A stretch of DNA of 64,000 bases. Origin: Apostichopus japonicus (Eukaryota; Echinodermata; Holothuroidea; Aspidochirotida; Stichopodidae). The translations under genes and the position numbers were made by a program. Below, one piece after another: positions 13,664 through 24,401 of this stretch. The DNA lies in assembly GCF_037975245.1 (NCBI RefSeq), contig NC_092563.1, positions 18,467,594 through 18,531,593 of the forward strand. The letters are read 5' to 3'. The stretch's first letter is position 1. The number at the start of each line of letters is the position of its first letter. Under the pieces are notes generated by a model that was given only the letters and a program-made list of their open reading frames with translations, ran no database searches and was not told the origin of the DNA.

Positions 13664-15371
13664 CCTTAGACTTATCTTGTCGACAATACTGTCGTCTGCT
13701 ATGATCATCACCATGAACCATTGATAGATTCATAAAGGCTATGATTCTAAGAATCAGGGCACACAAGCGTTAATTCTTCGTATGAGAGCCAATACAATGA
13801 AATCTTTTACTCGACCACAGAACTTGTATGTTGTCAAAATTTGTCTCGAAAGAGGCAATCAAAGAAGAAGGGGGGGGGGGGGATGGTGGGGGTGTCGAGA
13901 AATTGTGGACGGGTGAGGAATTAGAGGAAGAAGCTCATATACTTACAGGTTACTCATGCCAATATTTCTGTTCCTCAATTTTCGGTATGCGACCATAGGG
14001 TCAAGGGTTATCCTCCGTGGGTTAGGTCCTTCGTGGCGGAGTAGTTCCTTGACGTCATCAGGCTCAATGATATGCAAATGAGTTATTCCAGCCAGGGTTT
14101 CCTTGTAAACCGGACCGTATTGTCGGAATCGATCGATTGTAGCCAAATGCATCTTTTCCATACTATATGGACCTGAAAGAGTAGAGTTTCAAGTGAAAAT
14201 TTATCAAAATTGGCAGTGTCATAATTTATAGGCATTGTCAGCTGAGAATAAATAAAAAAGTTCCAGTAAAAAACGTTGTTAATCGTGTTATTCAGAAGAA
14301 CACGATTATTATTTGTTATTATAGATAGGCTATCTCTTGTCTAAAGTGATTGCATAATACGCAGTGTCTTGCTGAACATGCTCGGAGGCTGCTATAATTG
14401 CCTGCCTTAAATAACCTGTTTGAATCTACCCAACTTAGTTATTTTACTCCGTTATTCAGTTAACTAACTTGTCTAAAAAAAATTTTTTCTTGGGAAGGTC
14501 TCCTGGCCACCTCCTACTTTCCTATACCATATAGATGGTTAGGCCTACACACAAATGCATTTGCAATGAGTTATTAGACTAATCAAATAATCAGCTAAAA
14601 TAATAAAGTACGCACAAATGGTCTTTCCTCTCGAAACTAGTTATTTTTCCTGAGCGAATACGCGTGTAGCTCTAAAAATGCAATTTGTATAACTGCCGAC
14701 TAGATAAGTGTTAACGGTGCTGTAACAAATCGGAAGGTATATGCGTGAACGGGTATATGGGGTGGCGGGGGGGGGGGCAAAGGGAGGGTAGCGGGAATTG
14801 GCGTCACCTTTCACATATGTAAGTAACTGTTGGAAGAGAGCGAAGAGTATAGACCCGGGTGGGGTTTGTTTTTCTCTCTAAATGCCTTTTGAGGACTCAT
14901 ATCCTATAAATATGTAAGATAATAGTAAAACCGTCCTTTTCTCAATGATTCTTACTACACATTCAAGATTAAAGAGAAAACGGTTATCCACGCATCCTTA
15001 CACATATCCATGTAAACGCATAAATACTGACTTGTCTGATTAAAACTCCATGCCATGCGAATACCGAATACACATAATACGTACTTACCGTTACCCATGT
15101 AATCTAGCAAGGACCCAATGAAGGGCAACCCTTTTGGGCCAGGTACTTCCTCATAAGGTTTGACATTCGTAACGACATGCCTCTTCTTTGTACTGCTAAC
15201 AGGACATATTGAAGGCACTTCTAACACCGTTTGATCGTTACCTACAGATGCTACTGCTGGAGATGGCGCCTCAGCAGGGACGGCACTTCTACGTCTCAAC
15301 AAAGGGTAAGAAACAGAGGATAATCGTAATTGGTTGCTACAGAGCAGACACCGTCGACTGGCGGGAATCAT
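1815..15371 (-). CDS. Mitochondrial cytochrome P450, nine exons, complete
   Basis: This span is the whole gene; the exons are listed separately. Joined in phase they give about 548 residues, slightly long for a mitochondrial P450. In order the protein has an Arg-rich, acid-poor N-terminus typical of a mitochondrial targeting peptide (residues 1-30), the proline hinge VPGPKGLP (about 76-83), a C-helix WRRLR (175-179), an I-helix GAIDTTS (358-364) with the acid/Thr pair for oxygen activation, ExxR as ESAR (415-418), PERW (468-471), and the heme loop [12 protein letters not shown] with axial Cys496. By family knowledge such enzymes hydroxylate sterols, vitamin D-like compounds or xenobiotics in the mitochondrial matrix, with electrons from adrenodoxin. 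The substrate and the exact CYP family (CYP27/24/11-type clan) cannot be read here. No stop or frameshift was seen in any exon. Confidence 0.93.
2612..2643. repeat. (TA)n microsatellite in P450 intron 8
   Basis: About 30 bp of uninterrupted TA just downstream (gene sense) of the exon 8 donor. Confidence 0.9.
2673..2876 (-). CDS. P450 exon 8 (PERW and heme-binding loop)
   Basis: The acceptor is ATTTTCAG before 2876 and the donor is GTATGA after 2673. The exon is 68 codons, residues 445-512. It contains FQPERW, then [18 protein letters not shown] with heme-ligand Cys496 and the Lys/Arg residues expected at the adrenodoxin-facing surface. The segment before PERW has [15 protein letters not shown] where many relatives show a charged Asp-Pro stretch, a mild divergence. 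Confidence 0.93.
3290..3368 (-). CDS. P450 exon 7 (short)
   Basis: A 79-bp exon too short for ordinary ORF detection. The acceptor is CCTGAACAG and the donor is GTAAGT. It encodes the rest of Arg418 and [20 protein letters not shown] followed by YNIPAN (residues 419-444), the beta-1/beta-2 substrate-contact region. Phases fit both neighbours. Confidence 0.9.
4274..4440 (-). CDS. P450 exon 6 (K-helix ExxR)
   Basis: The acceptor is GCATAG before 4440 and the donor is GTGAGA after 4274. The exon is 55 codons plus two bases, encoding residues 363-418. It includes [20 protein letters not shown] and ends VKESA(R), with Glu415 and Arg418 as the ExxR pair. The Arg codon is split across intron 6. Confidence 0.92.
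4557..5020. repeat. G-rich, strand-asymmetric tract in P450 intron 5
   Basis: The plus strand is almost free of C for some 460 bp and rich in GGG runs, including a run of about 14 G near 4577 and another near 5008. The complementary open frame of 128 codons (Pro/Ser/Leu-rich) is a by-product of the skew and not a gene. Confidence 0.7.
5791..6130 (-). mobile_element. tRNA-derived SINE in P450 intron 5
   Basis: Read on the minus strand, the element has a pol III B box GGTTCGATACC (plus-strand 6042-6052) inside the T-arm-like CCGGGTTCGATACCCGG. A non-tRNA body follows, ending in a TTA/ATT-repeat tail (plus-strand TAA repeats at 5791-5836). This is the usual SINE order of head, body and simple-repeat tail. 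The exact 5' boundary and target duplication are not resolved. Confidence 0.75.
6393..6579 (-). CDS. P450 exon 5 (I-helix)
   Basis: The acceptor is CTTCTTCAG before 6579 and the donor is GTGAGT after 6393. It encodes residues 300-362. The end reads [14 protein letters not shown] and continues into exon 6 as TSSTF, which restores the oxygen-activation motif A/G-x-D-T-T. Confidence 0.92.
7285..7458. repeat. (TA)n-rich microsatellite with AAATA variants, intron 4 of P450
   Basis: TA repeats with AAATA and GTATA interruptions, ending about 35 bp from the exon 4 donor. The Tyr/Ile-rich reading frames across it are artefacts. Confidence 0.9.
7492..7690 (-). CDS. P450 exon 4
   Basis: The acceptor is TTTCAG before 7690 and the donor is GTGAGT after 7492. 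The exon is two bases, 65 codons and two bases. It encodes residues 234-300, including [14 protein letters not shown], the mitochondrial-clan equivalent of the 'LDTRLGC' segment, and [12 protein letters not shown]. Confidence 0.92.
7865..8264. mobile_element. Non-autonomous hAT-like DNA element (about 400 bp)
   Basis: Flanked on both sides by the perfect 8-bp direct repeat CTTACACC (7857-7864 and 8265-8272), the duplication size of hAT elements. The left end is AAGGTTGTCCAACCT. The right end, reversed, contains CAGGGTTGTCCAACCT followed by GGCCCGCGGGCC, a terminal pattern typical of hAT Charlie/Tip100-type repeats. The ends are not perfectly symmetrical: the right has about five extra bases outside the shared part. 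No transposase is encoded. It lies in P450 intron 3. Confidence 0.8.
9515..9645. repeat. Short degenerate tandem repeat
   Basis: Four to five diverged copies of a roughly 28-bp unit built around GAACACAAAATATTCTGT. It lies in P450 intron 3. No coding function seen. Confidence 0.5.
10829..13022. repeat. 27-bp minisatellite made of copies of a splice-donor junction
   Basis: About 72 near-perfect units from 11060 to 13022, plus a degenerate left margin from about 10829 with longer, irregular spacing. On the gene's sense (minus) strand the common unit is GATGGACTCTAGAAA joined to GTAAGTACTAAC. Two main variants have ATGAGATCTAG or GTGAGATCTAG in place of the first part. The third ends TACTAAT instead of TACTAAC. 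One 4-bp insertion (CATG near 12400) breaks the period. The 444- and 213-codon plus-strand frames (VSTYFLDLI repeated) arise because 27 is a multiple of three, and are not genes. The last unit overlaps P450 exon 3. Confidence 0.95.
13012..13202 (-). CDS. P450 exon 3 (C-helix), abutting a splice-donor minisatellite
   Basis: The acceptor is the TAG at 13203-13205 after a pyrimidine-rich stretch, and the donor is GTAAGT at 13006-13011. The exon encodes residues 170-234 with [19 protein letters not shown], whose WxxxR binds a heme propionate, and ends RQIQRWTLE. Its last bases (GATGGACCCTAGAAA) and the following intron bases (GTAAGTACTAAC) are the same sequence that repeats about 70 times in the intron. 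The true junction is the last unit of the array. Confidence 0.9.
13571..13658. repeat. (TA)n microsatellite, P450 intron 2
   Basis: About 88 bp of pure TA. Confidence 0.95.
13947..14172 (-). CDS. P450 exon 2
   Basis: The acceptor is TTTCAG before 14172 and the donor is GTAAGT after 13947. The exon carries two bases, 74 codons and two bases, matching its neighbours. It encodes residues 95-170, including [18 protein letters not shown] and [12 protein letters not shown], the A-helix/beta-1 region typical of mitochondrial P450s. Confidence 0.92.
15089..15371 (-). CDS. P450 exon 1 (start codon, targeting peptide, hinge)
   Basis: Start chosen at the ATG at 15371-15369 ([10 protein letters not shown]...), because the next residues form a good mitochondrial presequence rich in Arg and Ser. 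The frame stays open upstream to another Met at 15431, giving a less targeting-like extension. The sense strand has an acceptor-like TTTTTTGACAG just upstream of the ATG, so a 5' UTR intron is possible. The exon encodes residues 1-94 plus one base and ends at AACG before GTAAGT. The hinge [11 protein letters not shown] is near its end. Confidence 0.9.
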
Positions 15372-15473
15372 TCTGCCGGGAAATCTGTCAAAAAATATAT
15401 GTATAGAAAAAGACGATCGATTAATATACAACAGTACCGTAGTATATAGGATAGTACAATAGGAGGAGCATTA

Positions 15474-15970
15474 AGGGGGGGGGGGGAGGAGGAGAAGGCT
15501 CGAGAAGGAGAAGGAGAAGGCTCGAGAAGGAGAAGGAGAAGGCTCGAGAAGGAGAAGGAGAAGGAGAAGGCTCGAGAAGGAGAAGGAGAAGGAGAAGGAG
15601 AAGGCTCGAGAAGGAGAAGGAGAAGGAGAAGGAGAAGGAGAAGGAGAAGGAGAAGGAGAAGGAGAAGGAGAAGGAGGAGGAGAAGGAGGAGGAGAAGGAG
15701 AAGGAGGAGGAGGAGAAGGAGAAGGAGAAGGAGAAGGAGAAGGAGAAGGAGAAGGAGAAGGAGAAGGAGAAGGAGAAGGAGAAGGAGAAGGAGAAGGAGA
15801 AGGAGAAGGAGAAGGAGAAGGAGAAGGAGAAGGAGAAGGAGAAGGAGAAGGAGAAGGAGAAGGAGAAGGAGAAGGAGAAGGAGAAGGAGAAGGAGAAGGA
15901 GAAGGAGAAGGAGAAGGAGAAGGAGAAGGAGAAGGAGGATGAGGAGGAGAAGGAGAAGGAGAAGGAGAAG
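15474..15970. repeat. GGAGAA polypurine tract immediately upstream of P450 exon 1
   Basis: Nearly 500 bp of GGAGAA hexamers, beginning about 100 bp upstream of the P450 start codon. The end nearest the gene is broken by five CTCGAG spacers. The P450 sense strand is the pyrimidine (TTCTCC) strand. The ~205-codon Leu- and Ser/Phe-rich frames here are repeat artefacts. The tract would lie in the promoter or 5' UTR. Confidence 0.95.
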
Positions 15971-15991
15971 ATGTTTACAAATAAACAACAA

Positions 15992-16754
15992 CTGTCATGT
16001 GACCTATAACCTGTACCTGTGATGAGGTGTAAGTTCACCGGTTATCACTTTTGATATTGTCATTTTTATTGATTAAATTACATGGCCAGATGTACAGCGA
16101 TGAAAACACAAAAACAATCCACTTCCTGATCATGGATTATATATTCAAAATGATTATGACAGACTTGTAAGGGGTGAAGAGATGTTATTTCATTTCGAAG
16201 AAAAAGACTGCATAAAGTGAACTAAAAAGTAAACTTGAGAGCCAAGAAAAAATGTTGCTTGATTCCGGTTACAAAAGTACACAACTCCATAGCCTCCGTC
16301 CTTCTGCACCTTGTGTCGCTATGACAACGATCAAGTTGATCAAGTTCACAAGGTTCGCAGAATAATGACGAGACTTTTTAATTAAATAATTAATTTAATT
16401 AAAAAAAAAAAATGTGAATTCATTATTTGAGGGAGCCCATATGCAATGCTCAATGATCATGTTAACATTTCTATTCAATTCACAAGGGACCCGTGATACT
16501 AACTTCGTCATGATCTTACAGTATTGGAGAGGAGATACTGTATATCGAGATCTTTTATATTGATCATAATCTATATATATCGAGGGTATACTGAATAATG
16601 CCTTTCATCGTGACTTATTAAGGTAATGTTCAGTTTCTGCGAGATCATTCACTTGGAATACTCACATTATAAATAAACTTACACGACAGTCGCCATATTT
16701 TAGAAATCGAGTCAATCACTAATCGATGAATACCGAGATCTTTTGTTCAACATC

Positions 16755-16842
<88 letters not shown>

Positions 16843-19520
16843 ACGGTTTAATTGCCTCAACGGTTTATGGTGATATGACCTGAATTTCATGAGACGGTTC
16901 ATGCCAGTTTATTGTGACGCTTTCGGGAGATCACAGATGGCAATTTCAATAAGCCTAAAGTTTTGAACAACCGGTCGGTGAACCTGTGTATGTGTTGGCT
17001 CGCGAACGCAGTTTACCTTACCAAATTGACAAGTTGTAACCTTTCCTCGATTGATTTGACAACTATTTTAGCAATTTAATGAGGAAGCAATACATTAACA
17101 CCACAAATACCCTTTATATGATCAGATTAACAGTTGACAAACATATAGGAAAGTTCAACAACAGGTGATATGTTTTGGATAACTGGAAATAATTGAGATG
17201 TGACTTGAGATGTGAAATATTCATTACAAATATGGTATGTTACAGGTTCATTTGCAAATTGCAAAACATGATGTGGTAATCAACTATAGATATATGTACG
17301 CATGTTCACACACGGTAACTGAAACAGCCAAAGGACCAAAGTGTGTGTGTGTGTGTGGAAGCCGGGGGGGGGGTTAGTTAAGGTCAGGGTGGGGGAGGGA
17401 AGAATCTTACTAGTTAGAGCAATTTTGTATATTTTATTCTTCATATTGCATGGTTACCGACAATGCAGCGTATGGTAAACTATCCTGGCATTGACCAACT
17501 GAGTCGAAAGAAGTATTTACCCGCCCGTGGTAGCTTTGGTGTTTTCACTGAAGGTGGGGAGGGAGAGTGGGGCGAAGTGGCGAGTTTACATTGTCATCTA
17601 CCCCACGGGGGGGGGGGGGTAAATAGAATCTTACCATTACTATTGCTTTGAAGAATTTAAGTGATTTAATCCAAACACAATGCAAATCCTTTCCTACTTT
17701 TTGATATTATTATTATTATTATTTGACATACAAATTCTCCGAGGAAAGCATTCTTTTTGACACCTTTTTGCCACCTTAATTCTGGGCAAAAATTGAAGGT
17801 TAACAAATACACGTTAACAGAGAAACCTATCGTAGCAGGGGTCCTAACCAACGTCAAACAATCAAAGAACGAACATACATGAATATTAACAATATTTCAT
17901 TTTGCTCTCTGCCAAGATCATATATTTGCTTTTTATTTTACCTTCAAAAGCAGTCATTCTTGCGTAAAACTAATTATGACTATAACCCTTTGAAGTGGCC
18001 GACTTGGGACGCAGAGTAAATGCATTGTGAAGGTCATCGTTTAAATCTCCGTTTCTGTGTGTGTGTGCGTGGTGTGAGGATAATACGTCGGGTCTGTACG
18101 TTGCAATATTTTGACCATATACATATGTATAAATATGGATAAAATATACCGAAGTCTGTACAAACTATGACCACGTTAACATACAAGATTTTCTTAAAGT
18201 AGTTTTTTTTTTCTCGTTTAAAAATGTATGCTTTACTGGCCCCAAATATGCCAGATTTTCAAATATGGTCACCTTTGGTCAAAATTCTGAAACTATTTTT
18301 GTTATATTTACCTCACTGGGACATTCAAAACATCTTGTGTGTTCATTTAGAATGTCTGAGAACAATTTGGATAGTCAAGACCTCCAGGAAAGTACTTTTT
18401 GAAAAGTTTATTTTTTTTTTATTGAAAACTATTATAGCATGCTATAATTTGGGGCCTATACAGACTACCTTTAATGATGAAGAACACATGAACCAGGACC
18501 ACAACCACGATCTATATAACTCAATGCGGATTCAGTCCTCCAACGGGGGATCTCTCCCCTCCCCTCCCCTCCCCTCCCCCTCCCACCAACTGATATTACA
18601 AAAAGAAATCATAGTGTATAGTACATACATATATGTAATATATGTATGCACTAAACACTAGTGAATAACTTATGTGTAAATTACAACCAGAACAGTTGAA
18701 AATTATTCACCATTCCTGAAAAACTCGCAAATCATACCACCATGTGTTTTTTTCTTATCGGTAGCGGTAATCTTGACCTTATCATGTGAGCGTTTGCATA
18801 TTATACAAATACATCGATAACGGAAGAAACGAAGGCCAATATTTGCATTATGACGTATAACGATGTGTTGAAAATAACAGCCGATTCACAGAGATTATAC
18901 AGTAACACTACGAAATGACAGAAGTTATTCGATCTCTTAGTTACACATTTAAATTTCAGTGGTATACCTCGTTGAAAGTGCATTAAAGACTCACTGTTTA
19001 TCTTACTAAGTGCAAGGTTATGAGAAGCATTGAATCCAAATGTATATTCACACATGTATAACGGCGGCGGAATATGTCTATAGTGTGTGAATATTTCTTC
19101 CAAGTCTTTCGTTACATGTATAGTCATATTGATAACTAATGGACCCATATAGTAACGATGTACGTAGCATGAGTGTAGGCCTATATAACGGGGTTGTGAA
19201 CAAACCGACATTGGCAGAGAAAGTACATAAAGGCCTAACATACTGACATATATAACATGACGAGAGGAGGCGGTCGGTGTGGGAGGAGGAGAGGGGGGGG
19301 GGGTAATGTCAGCTACAGTCATGGGGTTCATGATCGATTAGGGAAGCCTGGCAATAACTATTATAATCTTTTCTTATTTTTAAAATATATTTAAGGAAAC
19401 AAAGAAGACTTTAAACTGGGGGCCGGTTGACATCTTTGCCCCAGGGTCCGATATGGCTAACACCAAGATCTGTACTGATCAGAGAGCTGTGATCTGTGTT
19501 TTTTGTGAACTTACTGAATG
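15992..19520. other. Intergenic, no gene seen
   Basis: AT-rich sequence with a (TA)n array, short GT runs, poly-G runs and a CCCCT run near 18552-18583. The open frames at 18224-18661 (145 codons) and 18801-19331 (176 codons, minus) show no domain, no splice context and low-complexity ends, so they were not called as genes. Confidence 0.5.
16755..16840. repeat. (TA)n microsatellite
   Basis: About 85 bp of TA repeat. Confidence 0.95.
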
Positions 19521-19527
19521 TCATTTT

Positions 19528-20735
19528 CTGTAAATCTTTCTGTATCTAGGAATATTTTCAACCTTCTTCTGTATCTAGGAGTAGGTCTAACCTTCTTCTG
19601 AATATAGGAGTAGGTTGAACCTTCTTTATCTAGGAGTAGGTCTAACCTCCTTCTGTATCTATGAGTATGTTGAACCTTCTTCTGTATCTAGGAGTAGGTC
19701 TTACCTCCTTCTGTATCTATGAGTATGTTGAACCTATTGTATCTAAGAGTAGGTCTAACCTTCTTCTGTATCTAGGAGTATGTTGAACCTTCTTCTGTAT
19801 CTAGGAGTAGGTCTAACCTCCTTCTGTATCTATGAGTATGTTGAACCTTCTTCTGTATCTAGGAGTAGGTCTAACCTTCTTCTGAATATAGGAGTAGGTT
19901 GAACCATGGAGCTGGTTGAAGTACGTTGAACCTTCTTCTGTATCTAGGAGTAGGTCTAACCTCCTTCTGTATCTATGAGTATGTTGAACCTTCTTCTGTA
20001 TCTAGGAGTAGGTCTAACCTCCTTCTGTATCTATGAGTATGTTGAACCTATTGTATCTAAGAGTAGGTCTAACCTCCTTCTGTATCTATGAGTATGTTGA
20101 ACCTTCTTCTGTATCTAGGAGTAGGTCTAACCTTCTTCTGAATATAGGAGTAGGTTGAACCATGGAGCTGGTTGAAGTACGTTGAACCTTCTTCTGTATC
20201 TAGGAGTAGGTCTAACCTCCTTCTGTATCTATGAGTATGTTGAACCTTCTTCTGTATCTAGGAGTAGGTCTAACCTCCTTCTGTATCTATGAGTATGTTG
20301 AACCTATTGTATCTAAGAGTAGGTCTAACCTTCCTCTGTATCTATATGAGTATGTTGAACCTTCTTCTGTATCTAGGAGTAGGTCTAACCTCCTTCTGTA
20401 TCTATGAGTATGTTGAACCTATTGTATCTAAGAGTAGGTCTAACCTTCTTCTGTATCTATGAGTATGTTGAACCTTCTTCTGTATCTAGGAGTAGGTCTA
20501 ACCTCCTTCTGTATCTATGAGTATGTTGAACCTATTGTATCTAAGAGTAGGTCTAACCTTCTTCTGTATCTATGAGTATGTTGAACCTTCTTCTGTATCT
20601 AGGAGTAGGTTGAACCTTCTTCTCTATTTATATTGGAGTAAGTCTAACCTTCTTATGTGTCTAGGAGAAGGTTCAACCTTCTTATGTGTCTATGAGTAGT
20701 TCTAACCTTCTGTATCTAGGAGTAGGTTGAACCTC
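19528..20735. repeat. Minisatellite with higher-order structure
   Basis: Tandem copies of a roughly 28-bp unit, alternating between TATCTAGGAGTAGGTCTAAC and TATCTATGAGTATGTTGAAC types to make a dimer of about 56 bp. Shortened units (ATTGTATCTAAGAGTAGG) are interspersed. A distinctive block (GAACCATGGAGCTGGTTGAA) recurs at 19905 and 20161, showing a higher-order period of about 256 bp. No gene. Confidence 0.92.
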
Positions 20736-21334
20736 CAACCGGAACAGTATCTTTCAAGTTTGCTTTTAATTTTTTTTAACCTGCTACATTTTGAAAGCTT
20801 TACTGATGACCTTTGTAAAGTCAATCCTTTTACAGCGTGACCAAGGAAAAAACAACCTTGCAACTTCAATGGGCAATTTTGATGAGAAGTTTTTAATTAA
20901 GGTCACTTTGCTAACATCTAATAGAATGCTTTTTCAACATCAAGAAAGGGAACTACTCGGCGTGCGAGTTATAAATCCATTTTTAATTCCCTTTTTTGTG
21001 TTCCTTTTATCTGCTAACTTCGCTATTTCACTGTATGTCCTTGTTATAATCCGATGATGACACCTGTTTTGTGGCGTCCGTATCTTTGCTAATCGAATGT
21101 TTACGAACTGGTTGTGTTTCATTATTTAGTTAAAATAATAATGTCATTTCAACTTCCCGTAACTTAATCAATTTAACTGAACATGCCCGTATATCGCGGC
21201 TGTGAACGAGAAGAGAGCGGGGGATTTCCCCATGCAGACGAAGGTCAAACAACCAATAACTAAGTTGCCCTTCCCAAATAGCTGATTTGCAACGCTGGTG
21301 CTCTCAGCACCAACTAATATAGAGAAGTCATGAA

Positions 21335-21650
21335 TCAGTGGTTATCGGTTTTTGTATGTCGCTAATCAGCTATTGTATGTATTATCGGTTATGTATGTCG
21401 CAAATCGGCTATTGTATGTATTATCGGGTTATTGTATGTCGCAAATCGGCTGATTGTATGTATTATCGGTTTATTGTATGTCGCTAATCGGCTATTGTAT
21501 GTATTATCGGTTTATTATATGTCGCTAATCGGCTATTGTATGTATTATCGGTTATTTTATGTCGCTAATCGGCAATTGTATGTATTATCGGTTACTGTAT
21601 GTCGCTAATCGGATATTGTATGTATTATCGGTTTATTGTATTTCACTAAG
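21335..21650. repeat. Minisatellite, period about 41 bp
   Basis: Seven or so copies built from TATTATCGGTTATTGTATGT and CGCTAATCGGCTATTGTATG. No coding sense. Confidence 0.85.
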
Positions 21651-22858
21651 CAGCCACACACCCGTGTATGTGAAACTGAATGAATTGTAACCTGTACTTT
21701 ACTTCGAGTGGCTATACAATTTATAAGTTTAGCTCATTTTTGGATCATATTTTGTTGTCGTGAGATTCATGATAGATTGCCTACGGATGACAAGTCCAGG
21801 ACACAAATAATCAGTGCCCCTCCTTACATTTTCTCCCTCCTTAAATTTCCTACCTCCTTAAATGATTGGTTTACACCTCCCCCCCCCCCCGTCCCCTCAC
21901 TCATAATTCCTGGTCATGTGCTTGTTTATTGATCCAAGAGAGGAAGTAACCAGAGCTCCCTTGCTTTGAGAGGTAAGTTTGATACAAGAAATAGTTATCG
22001 GGTAAATGCATAAAACACTGACTTGACTTTGTCCCTTGACAAAGTTCCTTTCTCCACTCAATGAAACAGATTTCAAGGTCAACAAGCGCTATTATCACTT
22101 CCTTGAGTGAACAATTGATTTCCCATTCCGTGATTTCACTTTTATACCATCAACAATTTAACCTGGCGGTCAATGAACCAACATCATATTCAAGTTAGCC
22201 CGCATATTATTATATTATATCCAGAATACGTTGTGAAAGGGATGATTTTAATGGCTTAAGGCGCAAAATGAATTTTGATGCGTCTTTTGAATTTTTTTTT
22301 TTGCTATCAACCCAGGTTGTATTTCTATATATTCCATTTTAACATTTTGCATGGGACATGAACTTTAAATCATATGAGGCCCATTAATTCAAGTGGCTGG
22401 ACTACTTAGTCCAATACGCAGATTATATTAGGTCAGTTCCTCGGATGCAACACCAAATTCAATAGAAAATATTAGACGTTATATTATTTTCACTTCAAGT
22501 TACACGTTTACAACGCAATACAACTTTTGTTAAATGTGTGGAATGTGATCGGGCCAATGATAAATGGTGTTCTCATGTTTACATGACGTTTTAAATGGGT
22601 TACTTTATAGGTGAGTTCTTACAATTTATAAAGACAATGGGTTAACGTCAAGATGATAGGCCTGCAGTGACGTCATCGTCAATTTATCTTCAAATTAAAG
22701 ACGTATTTCAGCAGCTCTCTAATTAATAGGCAACCTTGTAAAAATAATCCATCATATCTAATCCCATTAGAGCCTATACCTGTTAACCGGTTAACCGACC
22801 GAACGGCCGGCTAAAACGTCCGACGTACATCGTAAAGTTTAACCGTTTTTTGTAATGC

Positions 22859-22861
<3 letters not shown>

Positions 22862-22910
<49 letters not shown>

Positions 22911-22936
22911 GATATATATATATATATATATATATT

Positions 22937-22969
<33 letters not shown>
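22862..22969. repeat. (TA)n microsatellite with TTTAGA/TTAGA interruptions
   Basis: TA repeats with two short interruptions. Confidence 0.93.
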
Positions 22970-22971
<2 letters not shown>

Positions 22972-24160
22972 TGTGTGTGGTGCTCTCTTATTAATAGGCA
23001 ACCGTGTAAAGATAAGTTGATGACGTCATGTTCACCACAGAGTTTCGGGTCAAGATACATAACATATACTGTTTCTGCATGTGGGAAGTTGTACAACTCA
23101 CGGACGTTTTAACTACTGAAAGAAAGTCTAACTATAAGAAGTTGTTACGTCACGCTGAGCTTCAAATTAAGATTGCTGTGAATTGCAAAGGTCAAAACGA
23201 CAATTGCTTGTACGTTTTCAACTTTCCGAATCCAAGCAATAAATACACACCAACCGCCATCCGCATATATATACACACTTACTAATACATACACACTTAA
23301 GTGATGACTTGATAAAATTCAAACAAAAACTATGTATATTATACGTGAAGGCAATGTCTTCAATATATACTAAGGTTTTAAGATATTTCACACAAGATAA
23401 AATATACCCTGAATGCTCCTTTAAAACAGAGTTTCGGTAATGAATACTGTAAATATGCTCAGGTCTCATATTAATAAATACCAAACGTATATCATATCAG
23501 AAATTGTCATAAATGTGTGACACTTTTTTTGGCTTCGTGCCAACAAGGACAAGAGGCGAACAGCAATTTGCCCTGGGGAACACTTACCATAACGCACTAA
23601 ACTATGATAGCTGAAAATCGTACAGTGTTATTTTGCCGTTTATATCTGTTTTGGTTGTTTCCAGTGTTCATGTATAATGAGAAGCTTTTCAAAGAGAAAA
23701 GAAAATCATATATATATAATAAATAATAATAATAGGACTAATTATACTGCATGTTATAACTTAGCCCTGTCATGTAAACTAGAAAAAAAAGTGAATTGCC
23801 TCAAGAGAATATTTCATAAGAATATAGTATCGCGTTATTCAATCTGCGAAGAAATTAATTCTGTCATACCTGACCATATTTTGTAGTTCCAATTAGAACA
23901 GACACCGTCAATGCAAAATTATGCGATATACTAATTGGAGAATTTAAGTATGCCGGGCATTTGAGATATTGTTAATTTGTGTTAGGTCCTCAATACTTCA
24001 AAAGTGTAATTGGCCTCAATATCATTTCACAAAAACGAATGGTAAACGATTAAACAGGTCCATACATTTTACATTTTACCAACTAGGAAAGACAATATAC
24101 AACATTCTTGAAGAACTATAGTGCATTTTACATTAACACAGCATCAAAGAGGCCCATATA

Positions 24161-24398
24161 GGATTGTTAGCTCAGTGGTTAACGCCGGTGCCTTTCAATC
24201 ATAAGGTCCCGAGTTCGAGTAGCTTCAAGAATAATGTATGTCGTCCAGTTACAGAGTTGTTGACAATTATTGACAATTCATAATCATGGATGTTAAATGT
24301 GAATCTAAGAGACTGACTTCGGTCAGCTTGCGGCTTTGATAAGCCAATTATGGCTTCTTCGCGAGTTCCTGCTTGCAGGAGGATCCTAATACATACAC
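24161..24398 (+). mobile_element. tRNA-derived SINE, copy 1
   Basis: The 5' end looks like a tRNA: an A-box-like TTAGCTCAGTGGTTAACGC and, about 35 bp on, a B-box-like GAGTTCGAGT. A shared body follows (ATGTATGTCGTCCAGTTACA, then GTCAGCTTGCGGCTTTGATA). The body recurs at about 35310-35510 in the same orientation, which supports a dispersed element and not a single tRNA gene. It ends near an AATACATACA-rich tail. Confidence 0.82.
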
Positions 24399-24401
24399 AT
24401 A

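Noticed and set aside
15368-16038. Minus-strand ORFs of about 205 codons (poly-Leu and Ser-Phe)
   Set aside because: Translation of the GGAGAA simple repeat. No biological protein composition beyond the repeat.
18239-18457. Inverted pair GGCCCCAAAT / ATTTGGGGCC suggesting a MITE
   Set aside because: The arms match over only about 10 bp and no target duplication is evident.
18224-19331. ORFs of 145 and 176 codons on opposite strands
   Set aside because: No recognisable domain, low-complexity ends (CCCCT and poly-G runs), and no splice or promoter context.
24161-24235. Functional tRNA gene
   Set aside because: A and B boxes are present but the acceptor stem does not pair convincingly, and the sequence continues into a body repeated at 35.3 kb, so a SINE explains it better.
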